DNA of 64,000 bases from Achromobacter sp. Bel (GCF_012928505.1 NZ_JABBJN010000008.1:1-64000); one strand, 5' to 3'. Shown: positions 11,297 to 21,077, counted from the first letter of the stretch. Numbers and translations are program-made. The notes: generated by a model not told the origin, from the sequence alone.

Positions 11297-11827
11297 GGAG
11301 CCCCCTATCTAGAAACCCCTGGCGTTGCGGTCCAGGAAAGAACCCAAGGGCTGTAACATTTTTTAAATTATGCATTATTTTCGCAAAAAAACGCCACACT
11401 TCAGAGGCAACGCGCCCCTTTTCCTTGAAATCCTAAGGCTCTCTGCTTGCTCGTGGATGATCATATCGGTCCCTGGATAGCGTTCGCTGGCCGGTCCATA
11501 GATCCATGCCCTACCCTTACTACGACAGCCAAAGCCCAAAAATTAATACGCCCTGTCTCAATAGTTCTCAACGAAGACGGATATCACGATCGAAATAATT
11601 GCACAGGTCGTCGGATGCCGTAGCGAATTTCGTAATATTCTGTACGTTCCGTGACATGCCGAATTACAGTGTAAGCGGCGTCACTAAGGTATTAGTAACG
11701 TGTGTCACGTTTCTTATCCAGGTTTTTTCCCGTCGGGCACGTTCGCTGCCCGATGTCCCCTTTCATCGGCCGCCCGGCAACCCTCCCCGCGAGCAGGCAT
11801 GCCGTCCAAAAAGGGAACCCCAAACAC
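11297..11827. promoter_or_regulatory. Divergent intergenic region between EAL gene and second LapD-like gene
   Basis: About 530 bases without a supportable gene, AT-richer than the flanks. It must hold the promoters of both divergent genes. An inverted repeat, ACGTG-TGT-CACGT, lies at 11698-11710, about 118 bases before the LapD-like start. I could not assign -35/-10 boxes with confidence. Confidence 0.45.
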
Positions 11828-13798
11828 ATGTCGACATTCCGCCGGTTACTTTTTTGCACAGCCCTTCTGATCGGCTTCATCCTGCTCGGCGCCCAAGCGC
11901 TGGGGATGCTTGCCGCTCATCGCTATCTGAATGCGCAACTTACGCAGCAGAGCGAAGGCGGCGCAAGCGCCCTGGCCTGGGCCCTGTCCCACGCCTCGTC
12001 CAGCGCGGCCGAGCGGTCGGCCCTGGCGCACGAGCTGTTCAAACAAGGGCTGTATGCGCTCGTCCGCGTCACCGATGACGGGGGAACCGTTGCCGCCGAG
12101 CACCATAAGGGCCAGAACGGCCCGGGACGGGACGGCGACTGGCGCGACGCCTGGTTGAACGTGCAGGCGCCCGCCGTGTCGCGGCCCTTCGCCTCATCCG
12201 ACGGCAACGTCCGGGGCACCGTCACGGTACAGGCGGACACCCGGCTGGCGCGCGACACGCTGTGGCAAGGCGGCGTGCGCATCCTGGGGCTGGTGCTGGT
12301 GGCGGGTGTCTTCTGGGCGCTGTTCGCGTTGAACCTGGTGCGCTGGATCGAAGTCCGGACGTCGCGCGACATCTGCGAGCGTGTGCGGGCCCTGGACCCG
12401 GGCAACCATACCGCGCTGACCGGATCGTGCGAATTGGCCGGCGTGGACCAGGCCCTGGTGGACGCGCAGCGCCGGGTAGCCGCCACGGTCGAAGAGCAGA
12501 ACGCGAAGATCGAATCCCTGCAAAGTGAAATCTACCGGGACACCGTTACCCGCCTGCCCAACCGCAAATACTTCGTCGATCAGTTCCGGTTAGCCTTGAC
12601 GGATAAGACGCCGGATGCCGGCGGCCACATCCTGATGTTCCGCCAGCGCGACCTGGCCGAGATCAACCGGCATTTGTCGCGCGCCTTCACCGACCAGTGG
12701 CTGCGGTCGTCGTCCGACCGTTTGCGCAAGCTGATCGAGGAGTTCGGCGGGCCGTCGGCGCAGATCGCGCGCATCAGCGGGTCGGACTTCGCGCTGTTGA
12801 TGCCCCGCACGTCGGCCCCGCAAGCCAGCCTGCTGGCCGAGCGGGTGCGCCGCGAACTGCGTTCGCTGCGCGTGCCGATGGACAAGTATGGCTGGTGCCG
12901 CTGGGCCCTGGCTATGACCGCTTTCGCCCCTGGCGACATCATGAGCGATACGCTGGCCCGGCTGGACCACGCCTTGATGTGCGCCGAAAGCGCGGACGAC
13001 GACCAGATCACGCCGGCCAGCCAGGCCGCCGACAGCACGCGTATCGGCGAATACAGTTGGCACGACGCCCTGGCGACGGCCCTGGAGCAGCATCGTTTCT
13101 CGCTGTCCATCCAGCCGCTGCATGCCGTATCCGGCGCTTTGCTGCACCACGAGGCCAGCCTGACCCTGCACGACACGTCGGGCGCAGATCCGGTGCCTGC
13201 TTCCATCTTCATGCCGCCGGCGGTCCGGCTGGGCCTGTCCGCCGAATGCGATATCCAGGCCATCCGCCTGGGCCTGGACTGGCTGTTCACCCATTCCGGC
13301 GCCCTGACCGTGCCCGTATCGCTGGCCTCGCTGGCGCAAACGTCCTTCCTGTCCAGACTGGACAGGATGCTTGCCGACCGCCCGGCGTTGACCCTGCGCC
13401 TGACCGTCGAAGTCGATGCCGCTGGCCTGGTCGAACAAGGCGGCGACTTGCGCCAACTGTGCCAGATCGTCACCGCCGCCGGTGCCCGGATGGGCATATC
13501 CCGGCTGTCGCAGCAGTTCGGCGCGATGGAACGCCTGCATGAATATCCGGTGTCGTACCTGAAGCTATGCGGTAGTTTCATTACCGGCCTGTTGCACAGC
13601 CCCGGCAGCCAGCATCTGGCCGCCACCGTCGTGGCCACCGCCACGACGCTGGACATGGCCGTCTATGCCGACGACGTGCCCGACTTGGCCACTCAGGCCA
13701 TTCTGGAAAGCCTGGGCGTCCGCGCGATACGCGGGGCTGTCGTAAACTTCTCGCATACGCGCGACCTCGCGCCGGATCACCAATGGGTTCCTAGTTGA
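11828..13798 (+). CDS. Second LapD-like degenerate GGDEF-EAL receptor
   Basis: 656 residues with the same architecture as the LapD at 5949-7925: TM1 near the N-terminus, a periplasmic domain, TM2 (ILGLVLVAGVFWALFAL), HAMP, GGDEF and EAL. Shared blocks include EEQNAKIESL, LPNRKYFV and SFITGL/GFVGGM. GGDEF is degraded to SGSDF and EAL is unrecognisable (HHEASL), so it should be a receptor rather than an enzyme. ATG 11828 is preferred over the longer frame because the first transmembrane helix then starts the protein, as in LapD. Its stop overlaps the TTG start of the histidine-kinase frame, suggesting translational coupling. Whether it binds c-di-GMP or controls LapG is unknown. Confidence 0.85.
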   Translation: MSTFRRLLFCTALLIGFILLGAQALGMLAAHRYLNAQLTQQSEGGASALAWALSHASSSAAERSALAHELFKQGLYALVRVTDDGGTVAAEHHKGQNGPGRDGDWRDAWLNVQAPAVSRPFASSDGNVRGTVTVQADTRLARDTLWQGGVRILGLVLVAGVFWALFALNLVRWIEVRTSRDICERVRALDPGNHTALTGSCELAGVDQALVDAQRRVAATVEEQNAKIESLQSEIYRDTVTRLPNRKYFVDQFRLALTDKTPDAGGHILMFRQRDLAEINRHLSRAFTDQWLRSSSDRLRKLIEEFGGPSAQIARISGSDFALLMPRTSAPQASLLAERVRRELRSLRVPMDKYGWCRWALAMTAFAPGDIMSDTLARLDHALMCAESADDDQITPASQAADSTRIGEYSWHDALATALEQHRFSLSIQPLHAVSGALLHHEASLTLHDTSGADPVPASIFMPPAVRLGLSAECDIQAIRLGLDWLFTHSGALTVPVSLASLAQTSFLSRLDRMLADRPALTLRLTVEVDAAGLVEQGGDLRQLCQIVTAAGARMGISRLSQQFGAMERLHEYPVSYLKLCGSFITGLLHSPGSQHLAATVVATATTLDMAVYADDVPDLATQAILESLGVRAIRGAVVNFSHTRDLAPDHQWVPS

Positions 13799-15357
13799 CG
13801 GAAGGATTGTTTCTTCGCACCCGCTGGCGTTTTCGCCATCTCCGTGCGCGACGCGCCAATGCCGGCGCTCGAACGGCGTTATCGCGGTCAGGCGCGCTGC
13901 TATGCGCCTTGTCGTGCGCGGTCCTTTGGCCGGGCGCCGCCCTGGCGTTGGGCTTGAACGTCTCCCCCGACGACATCCAGCTTGGGCTGACAGCCGGTGT
14001 CGCCATCGCAGGCGGACTGGCATGCGCCGTCGCGTGGGGCGCCACCCGAGCATCCCTCTATGGAGCCGGCGTCGCCTTCATGTTGATCGAGGGCCTGTTC
14101 CGGTCGTTGCCGGCGATACTGCCGCCTGGCGCGCTGCAGGCAGGGTCTTTCGCGGCCTTACTGGCCTTGACCGCGCCGTTGTTGTCGGACTTTCCATACG
14201 CATCGAAGCTGGCGGCCGTTTGCCGCGGCCTGAGCGTCGCCTTGGTAGCCATTGCGGCGCTGGCGCTGATCTTCGTTTACGAAACCGAAAACGGCTCGAT
14301 TCCCGCCGCGATCGCCGGACTCTGCGCCGTGCTGAGCGTGCCACTCGTCCTCTGGTTCGCCGCGCGCGCCGTGGTACGGAAGGCTGGCCGCGGGCTGTCT
14401 CTGGCGTTGGCCGGCGCTTATGCGTCGTCGACCTGGATGCTGGCGCACGATGCCTGGCAAGCCAACGGCGCTGATACCACCGGCACGCCGATCGAACTGG
14501 CCCGCCTGCTGCTGGTCGCGGGGACCCTGTTCGGCGTTGCGCTTACCCGCCAAGCCCGCCCGCAAACCCTCGCCAGCCGCCCCGGACATGACCCGGCCGA
14601 TATCGAACATCTGGCTCAAGGCGAGTTGCGGCTGGCCGAACTGGCTGGCGCGCTGGACACGCAGCGCCAGATGAACGCGCTGATCTCCCATGAATTGCGC
14701 GCGCCGCTGGCCACCATCAGCGCGGCGGCCCAATCGCTGGACATGATCCTGTCCGACAGCGGCGAGGCCGTGGACAACCGGCTGGGCCGGATACACCGTT
14801 CGGTTGGCCGGATGACTGAACTGATGGATCAGTTGCTGAATCAGGATCGCCTGGGCGAACAGGCCTGGACCCCGCGCGGTGAGCAGACCGACCTGGCCGA
14901 ATTGGCGCGCGATGTCGTGACGGCAATGCAGCCGGATACCGCGCATGCGCTGATGATTCAGGCGGACGGCGCCCTGCCCGTGTATTGCGATCGGCCACTG
15001 ACCAGTGTGGTCGTGCGCAATCTGATTCACAACGCCATCAAGTATTCGCCGGCCAATGAACCCGTCAAGATCGAAACGGGCCAGACCTGTTCCGACGGCA
15101 TCCCGATGGTCTGGCTTGCCGTCATTGACCGCGGGCCGGGCATCGGGGAAGAGGAACAGGCCCGGATCTTCGAACCCCATTTCCGTCGTTCGGCGCATCG
15201 CGAGACCCAGGGCATGGGCATCGGGTTATATCTGGCGCGCCGCATCTGCCAGAACCAGGGCGGTTCGCTGAAGATGCAAAGCAAGGTCGGGGTCGGCACG
15301 CGTTTCATCATCACTCTGCCGGCCCGGGCTCCGGGAGCCCAAACCGCGGCAGGCTAG
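13795..15357 (+). CDS. Multi-pass membrane sensor histidine kinase
   Basis: 520 residues if the TTG at 13795 is the start; that start is uncertain, and the frame overlaps the LapD-like stop as TTGA. The N-terminal half holds several hydrophobic segments (~30-250) resembling a 7TM-type sensor without a large periplasmic domain. Then come the dimerisation/phospho-acceptor box ISHELRAPLATIS, the N box NLIHNAIKYSP, the G1 box DRGPGIGEEE and the G2 box GMGIGLYLARR. All catalytic boxes look intact. The response regulator that converges on its 3' end (28-base gap) is the likely partner. The signal sensed is not evident. Confidence 0.88.
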   Translation: MTEGLFLRTRWRFRHLRARRANAGARTALSRSGALLCALSCAVLWPGAALALGLNVSPDDIQLGLTAGVAIAGGLACAVAWGATRASLYGAGVAFMLIEGLFRSLPAILPPGALQAGSFAALLALTAPLLSDFPYASKLAAVCRGLSVALVAIAALALIFVYETENGSIPAAIAGLCAVLSVPLVLWFAARAVVRKAGRGLSLALAGAYASSTWMLAHDAWQANGADTTGTPIELARLLLVAGTLFGVALTRQARPQTLASRPGHDPADIEHLAQGELRLAELAGALDTQRQMNALISHELRAPLATISAAAQSLDMILSDSGEAVDNRLGRIHRSVGRMTELMDQLLNQDRLGEQAWTPRGEQTDLAELARDVVTAMQPDTAHALMIQADGALPVYCDRPLTSVVVRNLIHNAIKYSPANEPVKIETGQTCSDGIPMVWLAVIDRGPGIGEEEQARIFEPHFRRSAHRETQGMGIGLYLARRICQNQGGSLKMQSKVGVGTRFIITLPARAPGAQTAAG

Positions 15358-15384
15358 CGCGGCACGCGCAAGCCGCAGATCGGA

Positions 15385-16104
15385 TCAGGCGGCGAAGACG
15401 TAGCCTTGGCCGCGCACCGACAGCACCGGCAGCTTCAGGCCAGCGCTTTGCGCTTTGGCGCGCAGGCGGCTCACCAGCACATCGATGCGGCGCAGTTCAA
15501 AACCGCCCGGGCTATCCGGCAAGAAAAGTTCGGCCAGCACTTGGCGGCTGACCGCGCTGCCCGCCGCATCCATCAAGGCCATCAAAAAGGTCCGTTCCTG
15601 GGCGCTCAGGTGCAACGACGCGCCGTCAGGCGCCACCAATATCCAACCACCGTCCTGCAACGACCACGTGCTGTCCGCCGACGCGCGCGTTTCCGCGTCC
15701 ACCGGACGGGGCGCCTTGGCCAGACGCATGCGGCGGGCCAGGCTGCGAATGACGGAACTAAGTTCCAGCAAATCTACAGGTTTGGTCATATAGACGTCCG
15801 CGCCGCCTTCCAGGCCGCGCACGCGGTCTTCGAGAGCGCTGCGCCCGGTCAGCATGACGATGCCCACCGGACTCAATGCCCGCAGCCGGGTCGCCACGGA
15901 AAAACCGTCTTCGCCGGGTAGGTGCGCATCCAGGATGACGATGTCGCACGGCTGCTCCTGCAGGCGGCGATAGAACGCCGCAGCATTATCACAAGCAAAT
16001 GCCACCCGAAAACCATAGCCGCCCAAGCCTAATGCCAACTCCTCCCGGAAGTCGGCATCATCCTCGAGCAGACCGATACATAGCAAACCATCTGCGCCAG
16101 GCAT
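15385..16104 (-). CDS. OmpR/PhoB-family response regulator
   Basis: 239 residues. The receiver domain (~7-120) has acidic residues EDD at 14-16, phospho-acceptor Asp59 in VILDAHLPGEDGF, Thr86 and Lys108 in MTKPVD. A winged-helix DNA-binding domain (~150-239) includes LSAQERTFLMAL and ends VRGQGYVFAA, typical of OmpR-type effectors. The conserved parts suggest it is phosphorylated and binds DNA. It is encoded opposite and convergent to the histidine kinase, so the pair is not one transcript. Upstream (16105-16318) is AT-rich and presumably holds its promoter. Confidence 0.92.
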   Translation of the reverse strand: MPGADGLLCIGLLEDDADFREELALGLGGYGFRVAFACDNAAAFYRRLQEQPCDIVILDAHLPGEDGFSVATRLRALSPVGIVMLTGRSALEDRVRGLEGGADVYMTKPVDLLELSSVIRSLARRMRLAKAPRPVDAETRASADSTWSLQDGGWILVAPDGASLHLSAQERTFLMALMDAAGSAVSRQVLAELFLPDSPGGFELRRIDVLVSRLRAKAQSAGLKLPVLSVRGQGYVFAA

Positions 16105-16318
16105 ATTCAGAGTGCTTTATATTGAAAATTGTCGACAAATGCCCCAAGGATGCGGCATTCCATCCTGAGTGTCCCGCAGGCGACAATCTTACGAGATTTA
16201 CAATGGAAACGAATGATTGCAGTGAAAAAAACTGCGATATTTCACTCTCTTTCAGCGCTTTTTCACGTAAATCACAAGATTTTGGTATGCGTTTTCTTGC
16301 GATTGGCGTCCAACGCCA

Positions 16319-17806
16319 TTAAGAAGAGCAACTGACTTCAAGGCTGCCCGCCCAATCCGGAGGCAGTCCCGCATAGCGTTCATACCCTGGCTGCGCCGTA
16401 AAGGGCGCGCGCAGCAGCTTCATCAGCGTATCGATTTCGCTGGCATCGCCGGCTTTCGCCGCCCGGATCGCCTCTTCGGCCAGATGGTTGCGCAAGACAT
16501 ATAGCGGATTGACGCGGTTCATGGCCTGCGCCGTCTCCTCGGCAGGCCGGCCGTCTTCTGCATGGCGCGCCAGCAGGCGGTCCAGCCAGGCGGCGGCAGC
16601 CGGACGGTCGATAAACAGGTCCTCGAACGCGCTGCGCTGCCCTAGCACGGCATCCGCCAGGCGTCGCCACGACAAGGTGAAATCGGCCTGATTGGCGTCC
16701 ATCAGCTTTAGCAGATCGTCCAGCAGCGCCTCATCGGCCGGACGCCAGGCGGCCAGTCCCAGCTTGGCGCCCATCCGATCGTGGAAGGCCCGGGTGAAAA
16801 CCGCCTCGAATTCGTCCAGCACGGCGCGCAGGCCTTCTACATCCTGCACCAGCGCATGCAGGCTGCCGCCCAGCCGGTACAGGTTCCATAGCGCCACCGA
16901 CGGTTGCCGGTTCCAGGAATAGCGTCCTTCCGAATCCGAATGATTGCAGACGTGCCCCAAGCGGAAGCCGTCCATGAACCCATACGGACCGTAATCCAGC
17001 GTCAGGCCCAATATGGACATGTTGTCCGTATTCATCACGCCGTGGCAAAAACCTACGGCCTGCCAGTCGGCCATCAGCAGCGCGGTGCGCCGCGTGACCG
17101 CGCGCAGCAGATTGATATAGGGCGCGGTCTCGGTCAATGGTTCGCCGGCGGGCGATTCGCGACATTCCGGATAGAAGCGATCGATGACGTAGTCCGCCAG
17201 CGTCTTCAGCAATTCCGGCTGGCGGCGCGACGACCAATGCTCGAACGAACCGAACCGCACGAAGCTAGGCGACATCCGCGTCACGATAGCGGCGGTTTCC
17301 ACTGTTTCCCGCATGACCGGATCGTCCGACACCACCAGCGCCAGCGCCCGCGTGGTGGGGATGCCCAGCCCATGCATGGCTTCGCTGGCCAGGTATTCCC
17401 GCACCGAGGACCGCAGCACGGCCCGGCCGTCGCCCATGCGGGAGTACGGGGTCATGCCTGCGCCCTTCAACTGCAGCTCCCATCCGCCGTCAGGCCCTTC
17501 CACTTCGCCCAGCAAATGGGCGCGCCCATCTCCCAATTGGCCGGCCCATACGCCGAACTGGTGCCCGCTGTAGACGGCCGCCAGCGTGTCCCCGCCGGGC
17601 AAGGGCTGCGAGCCCGAGAACACGGCCAGGAACGCCGGCGTGGACAGCACAGAGGGGTCCAGTCCGATCAACCCAGCGGCGTCGGCATTGGCGTGAAGCA
17701 GGCGCGGATGGTTCAGGCCCTGCGGGGTCAACCGCGTATAGAACGCCGCGGGCAATGCCGCGAACGTGTTGACGGCATGCAGTTCGGACAAGGAATGGGC
17801 GGTCAT
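16319..17806 (-). CDS. selO: SelO/YdiU-family protein adenylyltransferase (pseudokinase fold)
   Basis: Family members transfer AMP from ATP to protein hydroxyl groups and are linked to redox homeostasis. The 495 residues match bacterial YdiU. Recognisable blocks are YSGHQFGVWAGQLGDGRA near the N-terminus (nucleotide loop), a central HGVMNTDNMSI and LDYGPYGFMDGF (metal-binding loop). Its ATG overlaps the stop of the DUF2069 gene as ATGA, so the two are translationally coupled. As in many bacterial members, no C-terminal selenocysteine or cysteine pair is obvious (it ends SLEVSCSS). Confidence 0.93.
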   Translation of the reverse strand: MTAHSLSELHAVNTFAALPAAFYTRLTPQGLNHPRLLHANADAAGLIGLDPSVLSTPAFLAVFSGSQPLPGGDTLAAVYSGHQFGVWAGQLGDGRAHLLGEVEGPDGGWELQLKGAGMTPYSRMGDGRAVLRSSVREYLASEAMHGLGIPTTRALALVVSDDPVMRETVETAAIVTRMSPSFVRFGSFEHWSSRRQPELLKTLADYVIDRFYPECRESPAGEPLTETAPYINLLRAVTRRTALLMADWQAVGFCHGVMNTDNMSILGLTLDYGPYGFMDGFRLGHVCNHSDSEGRYSWNRQPSVALWNLYRLGGSLHALVQDVEGLRAVLDEFEAVFTRAFHDRMGAKLGLAAWRPADEALLDDLLKLMDANQADFTLSWRRLADAVLGQRSAFEDLFIDRPAAAAWLDRLLARHAEDGRPAEETAQAMNRVNPLYVLRNHLAEEAIRAAKAGDASEIDTLMKLLRAPFTAQPGYERYAGLPPDWAGSLEVSCSS

Positions 17807-18174
17807 GCGCGTTGGCTCCTGGCGGCCCGCTTGGCGGGGCGCACATAGAAAATGGCGCTAAGGAAGAAGGTAGCCGACAGGACGATCTCGCCCCAGGCCA
17901 TCATCACCGAGAGCGGGGCGGGATCGGACATGGCGCGCACTGCGCCCTCCATCAGATACAGCAGCGACAGCATCGACGCCCACTGATACGTATAGAGGTT
18001 TCCACGCAGGATGCCACGCAGCGGAAACGCCAGCGGCAACGCTTTCAACAGCAACCAGGAACCGCCCGGCCGCACAGGCGCCACCACGGTTTCCCAGGTG
18101 ACGCACAGGACGATCAGGGCGAACAGTGAAACCGAGGCCAGCAGGCGCAAACGGGGGTTGAGTTCAGGGTTCAT
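17803..18174 (-). CDS. DUF2069 small membrane protein
   Basis: 123 residues with four predicted hydrophobic segments (~10-28, ~40-55, ~64-80 and ~92-112). The pattern LPLAFPLRGILRGNLYTYQWASM is characteristic of DUF2069 inner-membrane proteins of unknown function. It precedes selO with a 4-base overlap. It is divergent from the YihY/BrkB gene with only 17 bases between start codons, so the promoters must overlap coding sequence or lie further upstream. Confidence 0.85.
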   Translation of the reverse strand: MNPELNPRLRLLASVSLFALIVLCVTWETVVAPVRPGGSWLLLKALPLAFPLRGILRGNLYTYQWASMLSLLYLMEGAVRAMSDPAPLSVMMAWGEIVLSATFFLSAIFYVRPAKRAARSQRA

Positions 18175-18191
18175 GCTGCTATTATCGCCTG

Positions 18192-19505
18192 ATGAATCGC
18201 CCCGCCGAGCCTGCCGCCGCTACGCCGGCGGCCACCGAGCCCTCGACCTCGCGCTCTTCATGGGCCGCGCGGGCCGGACGCGTCTTCCGGTTCACCGCAC
18301 AGCGCGCCAACGAAGAAAAGCTGCTGCAGGTCGCCTCCAGCCTCACTTTCACCACGGTGCTGGCCATCGTGCCCATGCTGGCCGTGGTGCTGTCGTTGTT
18401 CACCGCGTTTCCGGTGTTCCAGGAGTTCCGGGTCGCCCTGGAAGACTTCCTGACCAACAGTCTGATGCCGCCGTCCGTCTCGGACAACATCATGGAATAC
18501 CTGAACCAGTTCGCGCGCCAGGCATCGCGCCTGACCGCGATCGGCGGCGCATTCCTGCTGGTGACGTCGCTGCTGCTGATCATGACGATCGACCAGGCGT
18601 TCAACGACATCTGGCACGTCTCGCGGCAGCGCCCCTTGCCGCAACGGGCGCTGGTGTACTGGGCCATCATCACGCTGGGGCCGGTCCTGGCCGGCGCCAG
18701 CCTGTGGGCCACCTCTTTCGTGGCGCGCGAATCGCTGGGACTAGTGGCGGACGTGCCCGAAATCGTCAGTGTCGCGATTTCCTTCATCCCCCTGCTCCTG
18801 ACCGCGTTGGGCTTTGCCGCCCTGTTCGTCGTGGTGCCCAACCGCGAAGTGCTGTGGCGCGACGCGCTGGTGGGCGGCTGCGTGACGGCCATCGTCCTGG
18901 AAATCATGAAATCGGGATTTGCGTACTACCTGACCCGGTTCCCCACCTACACCATCATCTACGGGGCGTTTGCCACCCTGCCGATCTTCCTGCTGTGGAT
19001 CTACCTGTCCTGGCTGGCGGTGTTGCTGGGCGCCACGCTGGCCTCAAGCGCCCCGCTGATCCGGCTGGGCCGCTGGGAAATCAACCGCTACCCCGGCGCA
19101 CAGTTCGTCGACGCCCTGGACGCGTTGCGCGCCCTGCGCCGCGTGCAATCCGCCAAACCTCCCGGCCTGCCCGCGAACGAGCTGGCCTCGCAACTGCGCC
19201 TGCATCAGGACGAATTGAACGAGGTGCTGGAAACCCTGAACACGATGGGCCTGGCGACCCGCACCCCCGAAGACAACTGGGTATTGACCTGCGACGCGCG
19301 CGACACGTCAATGGCGCCCGTCGTGGACCATTTCCTGCTGGACCGCAATCAGCCTCGCGTCCGCCGCGACCCCGAGATATTGCGAGTCGCTTCAGCCGTG
19401 ATTTCCCAGCAAAATACGCCTACGCTGGAAGAACTGTGCGGAGAAGCGCAGAATACCGAAAATAGCGTCGCTCCAATATTGCAATTGGAAGCGAACAAGA
19501 ATTAG
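18192..19505 (+). CDS. YihY/BrkB-family inner-membrane protein with C-terminal extension
   Basis: 437 residues. Residues ~30-290 carry the six-helix YihY/BrkB fold, with the conserved stretches ASSLTFTTVLAIVPM, ATLPIFLLWIYLSWLAVLLG and the amphipathic start near residue 35. A cytoplasmic tail (~300-437) resembles a winged-helix segment (QLRLHQDELNEVLETLN). BrkB was named for serum resistance in Bordetella, but its molecular function is unsettled (the older RNase BN assignment was wrong). It lies upstream of a CBS-domain gene. Confidence 0.88.
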   Translation: MNRPAEPAAATPAATEPSTSRSSWAARAGRVFRFTAQRANEEKLLQVASSLTFTTVLAIVPMLAVVLSLFTAFPVFQEFRVALEDFLTNSLMPPSVSDNIMEYLNQFARQASRLTAIGGAFLLVTSLLLIMTIDQAFNDIWHVSRQRPLPQRALVYWAIITLGPVLAGASLWATSFVARESLGLVADVPEIVSVAISFIPLLLTALGFAALFVVVPNREVLWRDALVGGCVTAIVLEIMKSGFAYYLTRFPTYTIIYGAFATLPIFLLWIYLSWLAVLLGATLASSAPLIRLGRWEINRYPGAQFVDALDALRALRRVQSAKPPGLPANELASQLRLHQDELNEVLETLNTMGLATRTPEDNWVLTCDARDTSMAPVVDHFLLDRNQPRVRRDPEILRVASAVISQQNTPTLEELCGEAQNTENSVAPILQLEANKN

Positions 19506-19542
19506 CAAATGCATTCGGGCGTAGTCCGCCCAGGAGGAACCG

Positions 19543-20001
19543 ATGTTGAAGGTCAGCGAAATTTTGCGCGTCAAGGGCCATACGCTCTATACGGCGTCGC
19601 CGGACATGCCTGTGTCCCAGGCCGTGCAAACCATGAGTGAGCAGGACATAGGATCGCTCGTGATCATGGAGTTCGGCACCCTGACCGGCATGCTCACGTT
19701 CCGCGAGATCATCCGGCACATGCACGCCCATGGCGGCGCCGGAGAAACCACCATCCGTTCCATCATGGATGACGCGCCGGTCAGCGTGTCGCCCAACACC
19801 AGCGCCGACGAAGTACAGCGCCTGATGCTGGAAAAACACGCGCGCTACATCCCGGTCATGGACGGTCCGACGCTCATGGGCGTGATTTCGTTCTACGACA
19901 TGGCCCAGGCCATCGTGGCCGCCCAGCAGTTCGAAAACAACATGCTGAAGGCCTACATCCGCGATTGGCCCACGGAAAGCGCCGAACCGGCCAAGTCCTG
20001 A
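19543..20001 (+). CDS. Tandem CBS-domain protein
   Basis: 152 residues, cytoplasmic. Two CBS motifs (~8-65 and ~75-132) form a single Bateman module, as in adenosine-nucleotide-sensing stand-alone CBS proteins. A strong AGGAGG ribosome site at 19531-19536 fixes the start. It follows the YihY gene by 37 bases and converges with dusA. The ligand and partner cannot be told from sequence. Confidence 0.88.
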   Translation: MLKVSEILRVKGHTLYTASPDMPVSQAVQTMSEQDIGSLVIMEFGTLTGMLTFREIIRHMHAHGGAGETTIRSIMDDAPVSVSPNTSADEVQRLMLEKHARYIPVMDGPTLMGVISFYDMAQAIVAAQQFENNMLKAYIRDWPTESAEPAKS

Positions 20002-20060
20002 TCCTTCCCTGGCCAGCCTGCGCGGCACCCGCCGCGGCGGAGCTTATCCCCTTCTGGCCC

Positions 20061-21077
20061 TTATACCCCTGCCGGCGCCGCTTCAAACGCGGCGCCACGC
20101 ATTTCCGGCGCCTGCCGTTGGCTGCGCCAGGCGTCGTAGATCAATTCGGGGTTATTCGCGGCAAGCAGCGCCGGATCCGACAGCATGCGGCGCCAGCGGC
20201 GCGCGCCCGATTGCCCGTTCACCAGGCCCAGTAGCGGCCGCGTCATCACGCGCAACGGTACGCCCTTGGCGACTTGGCGCGCCGCGTATTCGGTCATGGC
20301 GTCCACCACTTGCGCGTCACTGGGCAGCCGCACGGACGGCCACAGCTGCAACGACACCTCTGACAGCACGCGCGGCGTATGCCAGGCCGCACGGCCCAGC
20401 ATCACGCCATCGAACTCGTCCGCGGCGCGGACAGATTGATCGGCATCGGCAAGACCGCCGTTCAGCACGAACGTGCAATCCGGGAAGTCCAGCTTCAACT
20501 GCTTGACCACGTCATAGCGCAACGGCGGGATTTCGCGATTGTCCTTGGGCGTCAAGCCCTTGAGCACCGCGTTGCGGGCATGGGCGATGAAAACCCGGCA
20601 TCCCGTGTCGTAGATCTTGCCAACGAAATCCCGGACGAACGCGTAGGATTCCTCGTAGTCCAGACCCAGGCGGTGCTTGACGGTGACGGGCATGTCCACG
20701 GCATCCTGCATGGCTTTCATGCAGTCCGCCACCAGTGCCGGTTCCGCCATCAGACAGGCGCCGAACGCGCCCTTCTGCACGCGCTCTGACGGGCAGCCGC
20801 AGTTCAGGTTGATCTCGTCGTAGCCCCACTGGCGACCAAGCTTAGCGGCCTGCGCCAGCGCGTCCGGTTCGCTGCCGCCCAGTTGCAGGGCCACCGGATG
20901 CTCGGCTTCGTCGAAATCCAGATGACGCGATACGCTGCCGTGCAGCAGCGCGCCCGTGGTGATCATTTCCGTATACAAGCGTGCGCGAGGCGCCAGCAGC
21001 CGATGGAAATAGCGGCAATGGCGATCGGTCACGTCAATCATCGGGGCGACGCACAGCCGCCAGTCGGGGGAGTCCAA
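20061..21077 (-). CDS. dusA: tRNA-dihydrouridine(20/20a) synthase DusA
   Basis: FMN/NADPH-dependent reduction of uridine in the tRNA D-loop. 338 residues. APMIDVTDRHCRYFHR at the N-terminus is diagnostic of the DusA subgroup. The catalytic cysteine is Cys95 in LNCGCPSERV, and VKHRLGLDY and the FMN phosphate site VLNGGL are present. The DusA subgroup call is firm from the N-terminal block. It is convergent with the CBS gene and divergent from thrB. Confidence 0.95.
   Translation of the reverse strand: MDSPDWRLCVAPMIDVTDRHCRYFHRLLAPRARLYTEMITTGALLHGSVSRHLDFDEAEHPVALQLGGSEPDALAQAAKLGRQWGYDEINLNCGCPSERVQKGAFGACLMAEPALVADCMKAMQDAVDMPVTVKHRLGLDYEESYAFVRDFVGKIYDTGCRVFIAHARNAVLKGLTPKDNREIPPLRYDVVKQLKLDFPDCTFVLNGGLADADQSVRAADEFDGVMLGRAAWHTPRVLSEVSLQLWPSVRLPSDAQVVDAMTEYAARQVAKGVPLRVMTRPLLGLVNGQSGARRWRRMLSDPALLAANNPELIYDAWRSQRQAPEMRGAAFEAAPAGV

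Noticed and set aside
10541-11356. 271-residue plus-strand frame opposite the EAL gene
   Set aside because: Antisense shadow; the EAL-GGDEF protein explains the region.
13795-15357. Histidine kinase as hybrid kinase with receiver
   Set aside because: No receiver domain follows the ATPase part; the response regulator is a separate convergent gene.
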